DNA from: Bryoerythrophyllum caledonicum
Lineage: Eukaryota > Streptophyta > Bryopsida > Pottiales > Pottiaceae
Reading direction: 5' to 3'
Assembly: GCA_963971425.1 (NCBI GenBank)
Contig: OZ020516.1
Coordinates: 37,932,199 to 37,996,198, forward strand
Length of the DNA: 64,000 bases
Positions 1 to 10,100 of this stretch are shown piece by piece (position 1 is the first letter of the stretch; the number at the start of each line of letters is the position of its first letter). The notes under the pieces were generated by a model. That model made no database searches, had not been told where the DNA came from, and saw nothing but the letters and a program-made list of their open reading frames with translations. A program made the position numbers and the translations under genes.

Positions 1-392
1 CATAGTGGTACATGGTCACATGCGTCCTTGTACAACTCATAACTCTCCAAAGCACGCTCAAATTGTGATTGGAGGTCGGCTTATAGGCACATGAGTTCGG
101 GCTCTTCCTTCTCCAAGTACATTTGAGGGAATCGCACCACGTCAGTTTTACACCACCAATAATAATATTGTATTGCTACACTTCAAAGACATGCTGTATA
201 TTCTTTTGGTGGATACCACGCATCCTTCTCATGGGTAGACATTTTTTGCTTTGCCCTCCTGGATGGTGCCTTTGGTTCATCGAAGGGATTGTGGCTCAAC
301 GGTACAACACTAGTAGGAGGAAGCTCAGATGCATTTGGAGCATCTTAATCAACATACGCGAGGCGCTTTCTAGTATTACGATTTGAGGCCAT
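1..392 (-). pseudogene. Decayed 5' part of an unrecognised, probably TE-derived protein
   Basis: Read on the minus strand from an ATG at 392-390, one frame runs to the window edge (about 130 codons) and is broken only by three stops, for example TAA at 345-347 and TGA at 183-185. Between the stops the composition is protein-like: a basic N-terminus (MASNRNTRKRLAYVD), a Ser/Pro-rich linker, then an aromatic patch (YYYWWCK) and an acidic helix-like stretch. I do not recognise the family. A conserved frame with scattered stops suggests a relic of a mobile-element gene that continues left of the window. It could also be chance. Confidence 0.25.
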
Positions 393-1312
393 TGCAATAA
401 TCTTAAATCTACACAAACAAGATTTTTAAAAAAAACCAAAACCCCCCCCCCTTCCAAAATGTGTGGTGGCCCTTCCCTTAGTTCCTAACAAAGTACAAAT
501 AGTACTAGGACAAGGACCCACAAAGGGAGGGGCCTATTTAACTGAGAAAATATTTTCTCCCATTTATAGTGGCGTTGGCACTATCGACCTCTCACACGCC
601 CGCGTATGCACCCATCTCGTACGCGCCAGATCTCAAAATCGGTACCCGCCCAATCCCTCAAGCCTGTACGCGTCAGCTCTATAATCGTGCACGCGCGACC
701 ACAAACACCATGCGCTCGGCCCGGATTGACATGCGCCCGCCTTAATTAAGTACGCACCTGACTCCACAAAACGCGTACACCCTCCCTATCTACGCGTCTG
801 ACTACCCATTGTAGCCGCACAGCCCTCCAGCGAATGCGCCTGGTCCCCCTACAACATGCGCCCAATCGACCATGCCGCATGAGCGCCCGCTTGCAAGTAT
901 AAATGTTGCGGTCGCGTCCGATCCATCTCACATTACTCTACTTGGAAATCGTGGCCTTCAACTATCTTTTTTAGGTGGTTGACTCCATGATCTTTGAGTG
1001 GAGCTCTATACTTATATACTAACAACGTATTGCACCTCATCTTCACTACCTTGGTTTAGGGTTCGTATTAATTAATATCACTAACTTGGATTATTTTGAA
1101 ATCCAATGTGGTAATTGTACCACTCCGCTACTCAAATGTATATGTGGAACAACTACAGTATATCAATTGTTCCACACTTAGTCTAGAGCTCTAATTTTAT
1201 TTTTCACATTTTGAACCAGAGCTTAGGAAAGTTTCAGGATATTTTGGTAGATTTTTAGAATTTCTGCACAATGGAAAGTAAAAGTGAGCCAGAAGCCAAG
1301 TAATAGCCACAT
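393..1312. other. Intergenic, no gene seen
   Basis: A short poly(C) run lies near 443-452. From about 600 to 900 the sequence is richer in GC and in CpG, with loosely repeated CGCGTACGC-like words but no clean repeat unit. I see no open frame with coding character on either strand. Confidence 0.4.
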
Positions 1313-1912
1313 ATGACTAGCGCAGAGACGAAGAGGGAGAAAGACAAGAGTAGGCCGAGGCACGGGAAACTCCAGAAGAAGCGGATGTATGTATTCAACA
1401 ATCCAACAAAGGTTGCATTGCAGGGTTGGGAAGATGAACCATCGCCATGGTCTCTCCTCACTTGCAAAGATTACATCAAATGGTGTCACTTGTCAAAATT
1501 GTTTGCTCTACATTGCCGTTTGATAAATCGTCGCATGAACAAGGCAAATTTTAAGTATTGCTCCAACAAGGAATTCCAAACGCGTGCTTTCCAAGCGCAC
1601 CAATACTTATACTACCTTGAATTCATGCCAAGCAATAATTATCCCCTCTATCTTGCCCGCATAGTATATGCTGAGGTCATTCTTAATAAGCGGGTAGACT
1701 GGAAGACTGTGCGGAAACCTCGAAAAATGTTGAGGGTATGGATGCAAATGGATATGCCTAGAGAGCAACATCCAATGTTTTCATTTCCAGCACTAGGTCT
1801 ACAAAAAGATGATGGCTCAAAAGATGTACCTCCAATAGAGTCAGATTCATCACCTGGTTGTATTAAGAAAGATCAGTATCTACAACAGATCGAGAGTTCT
1901 AACCAACATTAA
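1313..1912 (+). CDS. Hypothetical basic protein, 199 aa, single exon
   Basis: An uninterrupted ATG-to-TAA frame of 200 codons. The N-terminal 25 residues are strongly basic (KREKDKSRPRHGK). The centre (about 45-130) is rich in aromatic and basic residues with three Cys (CKDYIKWCH, KYCSNK), suggesting a folded domain. The C-terminal 50 residues are acidic and Ser-rich and look disordered. I recognise no domain. The surroundings are repeat-rich, and the last codons overlap the first copy of a direct repeat of about 90 bp, so the frame may belong to an unrecognised mobile element rather than a host gene. The length is notable in this AT-rich context, but chance is not excluded. Confidence 0.35.
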   Translation: MTSAETKREKDKSRPRHGKLQKKRMYVFNNPTKVALQGWEDEPSPWSLLTCKDYIKWCHLSKLFALHCRLINRRMNKANFKYCSNKEFQTRAFQAHQYLYYLEFMPSNNYPLYLARIVYAEVILNKRVDWKTVRKPRKMLRVWMQMDMPREQHPMFSFPALGLQKDDGSKDVPPIESDSSPGCIKKDQYLQQIESSNQH

Positions 1913-2420
1913 ATAAACAAAAAACATACACTAAAACAAGTATAGGTAATAGACCCTCAAGAAATAACTAGTAAATCACAAATCTAGTCAAGCATCTTGC
2001 ACGCCACAAAGAGAGATTCAACAAGTGCAAGTAGTATAAGAAAATGCGGAACCTTTACTAATGATAAACAATCACTTACAAGCAAAGGTAATCACTAAAC
2101 ACTCTCTAACTCACTCACAAAGCTTGGCTTCACAAAGACCTCAAGTCAAGGACGTTTGTTGCGCTATACGCACACACAATTCTAAGTGGATGGAAATCAT
2201 CCACTGATGAATGTGGTGCGCTGCCATCATCCCTAAACCCGTACATTGGTAATAAACTAATCTACGCTAAAACACTAGAATGCGGAGAGGCCCTTAATGC
2301 CACGTCCCGTGACAGCTGTCGTGTAAAAAAAGATCGATAACCACAACACATCGAGAGTCCTAACCAACATCAAATAAACAAAAAAACATACACAAAACAA
2401 GTATATATAGTACATCCTCA
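1869..2420 (+). repeat. Imperfect direct repeat of about 90 bp, 462 bp apart
   Basis: The words CGAGAGTTCTAACCAACAT and CGAGAGTCCTAACCAACAT anchor two copies, about 1869-1960 and 2331-2420. Each continues through AAATAAACAAAAAACATACAC, split by small indels, into ACAAGTATA and a shared CCTCAAG. Between them lies non-coding sequence. The pair could be the ends of a small element or a segmental duplication. I see no diagnostic termini. Confidence 0.6.
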
Positions 2421-2439
2421 AGTGCCCCCTCTAGCGGAT

Positions 2440-4502
2440 AAAGAAACCCTCTATCCAACTAGTACCAATCAGCACTAACAAGACTAAATTCCACGGCGAT
2501 CTCACTACAACAATTGTATGTATCTAGTCGAAGATATGGCCGGTTGCCGAATCAATAAGCATATGAAGAAGTAACAAAGAAAAGATAGATCGGGTGCAAT
2601 GTCAGCCCCATCTTTAATCGCCTTAGGCAACTTTGTTGCCAATCCTTTGGTCAATCTTCACGTTGCCAACCCCTCAATCAAAACCAAGAACTCCAACTGG
2701 ATAGCAACGCACCACATAGTGACAAGTCCACTAGGAATTCAAGCTGTTCCATCGGTTGAAACGTGCCTCAAAGACCTCCGACAACGAAGGCAAGTCCAAT
2801 CCCCAGACGGTAGAGTAGAAAGAGGCAGCCTCAAACAAGTCATTTGCCAACAACGCTGGCAATGGTCAGAAAGCAACATGGTAGCCGCGCCCTTCTTTTC
2901 ATCACACGAAATACAGAAGACCGTCTGGCACAACGACCAACTCTGGATGAACAAAGCCATCAATGGGTAAATGGCATGGAACACAATATGCTAATGAACC
3001 TGCACACATCTTACAGAGTGCATACACATCATGTATTTATTAAATACACAAATAACACATCCTACCCTCCATAATAGTCACCCTGACCAAGCCATACTTA
3101 CATCTATGGTCCAAATGCTACAAAGTTGCACACAAATTACAACCTCTATAAAGTTAGAGCACATGTCAATATAGAAGGAGTCGAACAAGCGGATAAACTA
3201 GCTAAGAAGGATTAGATAAATCCCATAGAAATGCCAAATGTTCACACAAACATGCCGACGCTACTCCATACTACTTCCAAAGAGAAAGTTGGTCTTCTAC
3301 GGAAGACACCCCGAACAAAGGCTCCATAAGATTTTTGGATGAATATCTTTAAAAACAAGAGCTATTGACAACCTAGACTTAATCTCGAAAAAATTTCCTA
3401 ACATAGACAAATGGACCGGTAACAACATTGATAACGAACTCTTTACAAATTTTTGGAAAAATCCCACAATTTCAGACTACAAAAACCTTGCCTCATCAAA
3501 TTTCGTATTGGACAATATATGGGAAACGCTCGCAAACAAATCTTTTTTGGAATAGAAAGATTCCCATCCATAACATGCCCAATATGCACCTCCACGGACC
3601 TAGACACATGGCTACACATTCTCTTCAAATGCCAAAACCATCACATACACTCCCTAATTGTCAAAAGGCACAAAAAGCAGTCTGGGAAATCCAAAAACAA
3701 ATTATATTCTCAAATAAGTCACGTTGTTTTATAGTTACGAACTCCGAAACCTTCAACAACAAACTACAAGAAAACACGGTTCTCCCATGGCTACTTCCAT
3801 GCACATGTGGAACCCAAAGATGTCATTGAAATGCGAGATTCAAACCAGACATTTTATGCATCAAAGGACTACGATACAAAGACCCCCCACTGGACGACAT
3901 AAATACAAACCTTATTGTCCAATTTATTGAATTCAAATACTATAATGATAGATTTTCCCCAGAAACAATCAAAAACAAAATTAATAAATATCAACCACTT
4001 ATTAATGACATTGGTGCTCTTGGATGGAAAGTTGACCCCCTTGTTCTCATTATTGCTGGAGCTAGAGCTACTACCTTTATCCCCTCTATGCAAAGTCTCA
4101 AAAAAGATTCAATATCCCCATTAACCCAATTAAAAGACTTTCACCAAAATTAATACCATCGCTATTTAACATGCAATGTCCATACATCTATACAAACGCA
4201 ATCTCAAAAACAACCAACCTCTCTCAGACTTACATCATACCTCTTAAAAAAACCCTCAAAAACACACATTCAACCTCTACAAATTATCCTTTGAAACGGA
4301 GCCTTGTGGCTCCAACTTATCCCTGGTCCTAGTCATTGGTTATTGGTAATTGGTCACTAGTTACATAGTGTCTACCCTCAAGAGAAGGGAGTAGTTCCAT
4401 ACTACTAAATCTATGTCCGGTGGACATGGATTTAGTGGTGGAATGAACAAACACTTTATTCAATTCAGCCCTTTTTGTGGACCGGAGTTTTTCTTCTTCA
4501 AT
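2440..4502 (+). mobile_element. 5'-truncated, decayed LINE with RNase H, CCHC knuckle and restriction-like nuclease remnants
   Basis: Fragments of one polyprotein are readable across frameshifts. At 3150-3215 the frame reads KVRAHVNIEG then ADKLAK, the C-terminal signature of LINE RNase H. At 3576-3632 a C-x2-C-x9-H-x4-C knuckle (CPIC...H...C) is followed by an IHSLI-like helix. After a TGA at 3827-3829 the same frame continues with RFKPD (Lys-Pro-Asp at 3842-3850) and, 26 residues after that Asp, FIEFK (Glu at 3929, Lys at 3935), resembling a PD-(D/E)xK catalytic core. The order RNase H, CCHC, nuclease fits the 3' half of R2/Dualen-type LINEs. The reverse transcriptase is not in the window. 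The 3' end is the hairpin and TTC tail listed separately. The left boundary is uncertain. Confidence 0.7.
4340..4502 (+). repeat. 3' terminal module of the LINE (copy A): imperfect hairpin plus TTC-rich tail
   Basis: After the last recognisable codon (about 4260) the LINE continues as a 3' untranslated region. The last 160 bp (GGGAGTAGTTC, CTATGTCC, GAATGAACAAACAC, GGACCGGAGTTTTTCTTCTTC) can be aligned by eye with copies at 34555-34714 and 14312-14381. I take it as the priming end of a retroposon family, because the other two copies sit between 12- and 13-bp target duplications. Confidence 0.65.
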
Positions 4503-4871
4503 AGGTGCACATGTTTATGAAATTGTTAAATTAGTGATAATTTCTTTAATGCAATCAACCATAATTTTTTTTTGAATATGAGTAAGAAAGGATTGGATGT
4601 CCTAAGTCATTTTAAAACATGCAAAAAACACTAGAGTTGAAGATATGAAAGGGAGGGAAGTGAAGGGGCGGCAATACCCATTAGAAGGAGGAAATAGTAA
4701 GGTGGCCACAACTTTTTGGTATTTGAAAGGTGGACAAATTTTAATGGAGACTCATGTGACTTTTCACTGGATAGATGTCAATGGACACACATCATCCTTT
4801 GATGTTAACGACAACATAATTGTTGTTCCCACCCGCCAAAAGTGTGTAATTTCATTTCCAAATTGATATTA

Positions 4872-4873
<2 letters not shown>
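4503..4873. other. AT-rich spacer, no convincing gene
   Basis: An open frame of 73 codons at 4645-4866 has no recognisable motif and ordinary composition, so I do not call it. The right edge runs into the TA microsatellite. Confidence 0.4.

Positions 4874-4948
<75 letters not shown>
4874..4948. repeat. (TA)n microsatellite, about 37 units
   Basis: An uninterrupted TA dinucleotide run of about 75 bp. Its length is likely polymorphic. Confidence 0.98.
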
Positions 4949-4950
<2 letters not shown>

Positions 4951-5191
4951 ACATTAATAATCATATCAACAATATAGATATAAATTCAAGCAAAAAAGAA
5001 CTGAGAACATATTGAGAATATATTGAGAATATAAGAAACAAAGAATATGAATTGAGGATTGAAGTATATTGAGAATATATATCTATAACTATAAAAGAAT
5101 AGAGGATGACAAATGATCCTTTCAGATGAACGCGCCGATGAAAAACAAGCGTGCCGATGAAAAATGAGCTTATATGAAAAACATGTCGCAA

Positions 5192-5505
5192 TTAGGGTTT
5201 GATGCTCCCCTTGCGCGCGCGCGGGGGGTCGCCGCTGCTCATGAACTGCAGTAGCACCTTGGGCACGATCGTGAACGACACCGCCTCCGTGAACTTGAAC
5301 ATGGGCCCGCCGTTCAGCCCCAGGAAGCATTGCCCGCCCAGCGTGAACTTCACCAGCAGCACCGCGCCCTTGGGCGTGCTCGGGTTGTCCGCCGGGGCGT
5401 GCACCACCGCGTCCACGCGTGAGTCAGGAGCCCGAGCGTCACGTAGAAGTTGGCGGCTTCCTCCGCGTTCCCGTCGAACCACAGACACGGAGTGATCTTC
5501 GACAT
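5192..5505 (-). pseudogene. VOC-superfamily (PhnB/glyoxalase-like) protein, frameshifted and internally deleted
   Basis: The minus-strand ATG at 5505 opens MSKITPCLWFDGNAEEAANF, the typical start of PhnB-like VOC proteins (3-demethylubiquinone 3-methyltransferase-like family). After about 24 codons the reading shifts frame and continues as DSRVDAVV, then VKFTLGGQ, FLGLNGGPMFKFTEAVSFTI. The central betas of the second half are then missing: SFTI joins directly to VPKVLLQFM, which normally sits some 30-40 residues further on after a SWQ motif. The frame ends at TAA 5192-5194. The segment is much more GC-rich (5200-5500) than its AT-rich surroundings and has no visible introns. It may be a captured or bacterially derived gene fragment. 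It cannot encode a functional enzyme. Confidence 0.75.
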
Positions 5506-5519
5506 GGCTCAGCAATCAC

Positions 5520-6115
5520 TGCGGAACATGATCGCAACAAATTCACTTACGATGGCATGAACCCTCAAGCCGATTTTGAGGAACACTGGAATCCACCACA
5601 CACAATATATGAGAAGGTTTGTGCTTAATTTCTCATTATCTTCATACATTGATTTTTTGAAGATTATTTATCTTGGATGGATGCCATGAGTTCATTTTGT
5701 AACCTTCCTGGCCGCTGTCACGGATAGAGAAACAACCACTTTGAAATGAAAGCGAATCCTTCGAAGGTGTGAAGAAGAGGGCGAATTCGAGGTCATCACG
5801 CACTGGGATTGCACGCACAAGGACCTCCAATTTCTCGCAGAAGACAACACAAAAGACAACGCAGAAGACAACGGCTCCCATGTCGAGGAAGTCCCGCAAT
5901 CAAATTTGGAGGAGCGTTCGTTTTTACAGCTATGGCAAGGAGGGAATGGAAGCACCTCACAACCAAATTTGGAGGAGCGTTCGTTTTCGCAACTATGGTA
6001 GGGAAGGAATGGAAGCACGTTGGATGGGCCTCCACTCGACTATCCTACAAATTCAACTATAGATGCAACCCCTTTTGTTACAAGCAATGATGTTATTGAT
6101 TTAATTGAGTAATAG
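5520..6115 (+). pseudogene. Decayed acidic coding sequence with an in-frame 63-bp tandem duplication
   Basis: From about 5764 a frame reads acidic, Asn/Glu-rich protein (CEEEGEFEVITHWDC, then AEDN repeats) to a terminal DVIDLIE stop near 6110, broken by one TAG in the second repeat. Two tandem 63-bp units start at 5901 and 5964 (CAAATTTGGAGGAGCGTTCG), encoding SNLEERSF-type repeats of 21 residues. At 5520-5628 another short coding-like piece (NKFTYDGMNPQADFEEHW) sits before a possible splice donor. I do not recognise the family; a transposon or small acidic regulator is possible. Confidence 0.3.
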
Positions 6116-6373
6116 GTTCAGTTATTTTAATTTATCCCAACAACCTTTCGTCTTTACTAAAATTGACGGTTTTAGTATTGATAACATGTATATCTAATCA
6201 AAATACATAAATATAATATATTAGCCTTAACATTATTATGAATTCTTCAGTTTTAAAAAAAACTCCCTTGTACCTAAAAATAAAGCAAAACAGGGGCCCA
6301 TGTCCTCATATTCGATATTCTTGTTTGGGAAGAGATTTCTCTGCATGCCTGCTTTAAAAAAATTCGCTAGGTG

Positions 6374-6803
6374 CACAATAACGTCAAAATACCTTAAACC
6401 GACACTCAACCCTGAAGCGACCCTGCAGACCTTGCAGAACCGGATTTCTTCCTCTCTTTTTTTGTCATAATTTCTGTCAAAAATATTCCAAGTCTATTCC
6501 AAGCCCACCAATGAATGCAAGGATGGAGCTGGATGGAGCTGGCGGTTTGGTGGGATAGAGGTGACGGTTTAATGTGCTTTTAAGGTTTGGTTTTGTCACT
6601 AAACCTGGTCGCTTTAGGGTTGATTGGAGAAAACCCACTTTCTTTCTTTTTTCTCACAATCTACAGCGTTGTTTTCAAATTTTTTTTCTCTCACAAATCA
6701 GAACCTTATTTCTCTACCCAAGCATATTTTTTTTGCAATTAAATCTCAACTTTTGAAACACACAATCACTAAAGTGTCGGTTTAAGGTATTTTGACGTTA
6801 GTG
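6374..6803. mobile_element. MITE-like element with 28-bp perfect inverted repeats
   Basis: The 28-bp sequence at 6379-6406 (starting TAACGTCAAAATACC and ending CCGACACT) is exactly reverse-complemented at 6773-6800. The left arm runs on into CAACCCTGAAGCGACC (6407), whose near-reverse complement lies at 6609-6625. The original arm was therefore about 44 bp, and roughly 148 bp were later inserted or rearranged on the right. The core is AT-rich and holds no protein. Termini read CACAATAACG and CGTTAGTG; no target duplication is obvious. Confidence 0.7.
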
Positions 6804-7153
6804 AGCTTCAAACTTTTCCTTGACGGTTAGCTATGCAGCATCCTCTCTATATATTGATACAATATCTCACATGCCAAAGATGGATGTGAGGCGTGTTCCC
6901 AGCAGCACCAATGGAAGACTACACCCTTCTAAATAAAGAATCGGTTTTTTACAAGAATGTACCACTAAGGTCGACAGTCTGCAGTTATACTGCAAGCACC
7001 AGAACTAAGAACAATCTAACATGACTGTCTAATGAGGCACCAAAATCGAACAATTGCCACAACGACAGAAACCAAGTCTAGTGTGTTAACATGTACAAAA
7101 TTGGGTGACTCCGCTTGGCTTCAGGTAATAAAGAACCTGGCGTTTTCAGGAAA
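6804..7153. other. 3' flank of the kinase gene
   Basis: This lies downstream of the kinase stop codon on the minus strand and presumably includes its 3' untranslated region. I see no clear AATAAA on that strand and nothing else to annotate. Confidence 0.4.
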
Positions 7154-10100
7154 TTATGTCTGAAAGGATGCATTTGTTGCCCTCCTCCTTGAAGCCATTC
7201 TTCTCGAAGGCGGTGGGATAACCACATTCTCCAGTGTGTTGAGTACCTGCCCAAACACAAAATATGCATCAGTATGCTAGCTAGAGTAACTAGTCTCACA
7301 AATTTCGGAAATTTATCGATTGCATCTTATCAGATCACCCACAAGCAAACCTACATATTGTGCAAACTGTGAAAACTGCTCATCGATATGGAGATTTGTA
7401 TAACTGAAAAATAAAATGAAATTGCTGTTCACACCTCACTGAATTCTGGTCTCTCCATTGGATCTTTGTGCCAGCATCTTTGCATTAGAGTAGTTAGAAC
7501 ATCAGGGACATGCGGTGGAATATCCGGACGTAATCCCCTGAAACCAATGCCAATGCACTTTCCCCATTCAATACTCTTCGTTGCATTGTGTTTCAGTAAA
7601 CTGTCTAGAGACATGAAACAGATATCGATCATTCAGGAAAATAGACAAGATCATTCAAGAATGAAGGGCGGGAGTAACACGCACCGTTGAACAACACCAA
7701 TTGCTGCTTGCAAAGGAGTTAAACCAGCATGCGGTATGTCACCAGTTAAAACTTCCCTGTTCCCGCCACAGATGTTCGATTAAAGACAGCATTAAATACA
7801 ATAAAGCTGCACTAAGGTTTTCCCAAAAAAGTATGTGAAAGATTCATATCACTACTTAATTCAAAATATTTCAGAGACTGCTACAAAAAACTTCAGGAGT
7901 AAGACGTACCACATTGTGATACCAAAGGAGTAAACGTCCGCTTTGTGATCATACGATTTATGCTCCAACATCTTTCACAGAAAAAAAACGTAAAACGATG
8001 TCAACAAAATTCCAAATCCTCGATCAGGGTTTGGTAGGCGAACAGTTGCTCTAGGGCTCCTTTACAGATGAATTTGGCTACTTTAAAATTAGATTTTTCA
8101 TATACGGTGGCATGTGTTTTACAACGTCCATCCAATCTTTTGTTAGACTCATTTCTCAGGCACATTGTTGACTAGCTGCTTGGGCGGAGTCGAACTAGTA
8201 TTTGAGAAAAACCTTGTCACCTACGTTTCTTAAGACTCACGCCACATAACCTATTTTCTAGAACTTTAAGAATATTTATGTGCAGGTTAAAGACTTTTTG
8301 CATACATGACAGATGCTAAATTCAGAAAATATGTACCTCAGGAGACATCCACCGATAAGTTCCTGTCTCTGCCGTCATCTCAGCAGAATAACTGTTTTTT
8401 TCAGTAGCATTGATTGAGGTAGGCTTAAGGCGAGCAACACCAAAATCACAAACTTTGACAACCTGTAAGCACAATTATTGTCTCAAATTAGAACCCATTG
8501 TCACTTCAACTGAAACGATAGTGTAAACAACGATATAGGGGAATTGTAACTTACGTTATGTTCATCGATCAATAAATTTGCCGCTTTCATATCTCTGTGT
8601 ACAATCCCTCTCCTGTTCCATGAACAATTATGTTAGAAAATGCGAGGTGAACCAACTGAAATTATCTACCACTACAAAGACTCGGACTGTCAACTGCTCT
8701 CAAAACATCTGCCGACACAATATTGTTAATATTAAAATCTAATCCAAAAACCCTCACTGACTAAACGCGCACTCTTCACAACTACACTCAACAGATCTGG
8801 ATCTGGATTGTTGAAGACAAAGGTTTACTCACTTGTGCAGAAAATCCATCCCTCTCGCTGAATCACGTAGAACTTTTATTGCTGACACAATGTCTAGACC
8901 GCCCCTTCGATGATCGAGAAGGTCTCGGACACTGCGCCCACAAATTGAGGATCAGATAAATAATTAAAGATCAAATCTTCCCATTATCCCGTATTATGCG
9001 ACAGTGGCCTCCAAGACCATGTCTTACTCAAAATACAACGGCGGATAGTAGTAAGAAAACACAAGACTAGTGTCTTGGTTAGCCGTGAAAGTGTAACAAG
9101 CACTTCCGTGCAATACCGCACAAAGTAGAAAGAGTCGGGCACAGATGTAGCAAGGGCTGGACATCAATTCACCTGCCACCAGCCATTAGTTCGGTAATAA
9201 TACATAGTTTCGGCCAATTTGAGCAAGCGCCTATGAACTGCACCACATGCTTATGCCTCACCAATCTGCGCCCAGATATTTCCCATTCGTGTTAGACCAT
9301 GGAATGGTCTTCAGATTCTTCAAATAAAAGGTTTGTAAGAGCCTTCTAATAAGTTTCAACTTGGATAAGAACAAATTACCAATTGACGAAGAGTGTAATA
9401 ATAAGCTGTTACTTCAAAACACTTAACTAAAGCAACATAGTTGTATACAAAATATCAAAATCTAAAATCGCTCAAAGACTTGAAGGTAAATATAAACGAC
9501 TTCACAACATTAATCAGAGGAGTAGCTGAATTGTACAAATTCCTACCTCATGATTGAAACCTCTTGCTTGTAGATCTGAAGCCTCTCAGACGCGGGAGCA
9601 GACCTGTGAGTATCTGAATCTGTTCCGCTACTGTTGTATTCGTCTATTTCAATTACTTTAATCGCGACATCTTGGGACAAGTATTTGCCCTTGTATAAAC
9701 TGCCTGTCGATCCAGTTCCGAGTTTCTCACCAATCTCGAGCTGCACAGTTTGAAAAAAGTTAAAACTAAAGACTTAAATCTTCAAGACAAGCTTCTTGCC
9801 ATAAGGTTTTATTCAATTAACCACATGGTCACACTAGCACATTGAAAAGATGAATATATTTGTACGCTAGCGCCAATCAGAAAAAAATTGCAAAACAATT
9901 CAGTAAACCAAAAACATACCAAATTGAAGTCCACGGCCCAGTCTTCGTATTGAATGGCTTCGGCAGCTGCTCGCAACCTTGAATCTCTAGTACGCTTCCC
10001 TCTAGCATCAGATTTTTCCACTAAGGCCTCTAGGACTGCTTGGCGAAGTTCTTCCGCCTGTAACACTCAAATTCCAGAAGCTCGGTTTACGGAAGGAACA

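Noticed and set aside
4645..4866. A 73-codon open frame
   Set aside because: No motif, no compositional signal, and adjacent to a microsatellite. It is expected by chance.
7435..7632. Reading the kinase exon as starting at about 7632 (adding [14 protein letters not shown]...)
   Set aside because: The conserved [12 protein letters not shown] junction needs the acceptor at 7538; the extra segment is intron read-through.
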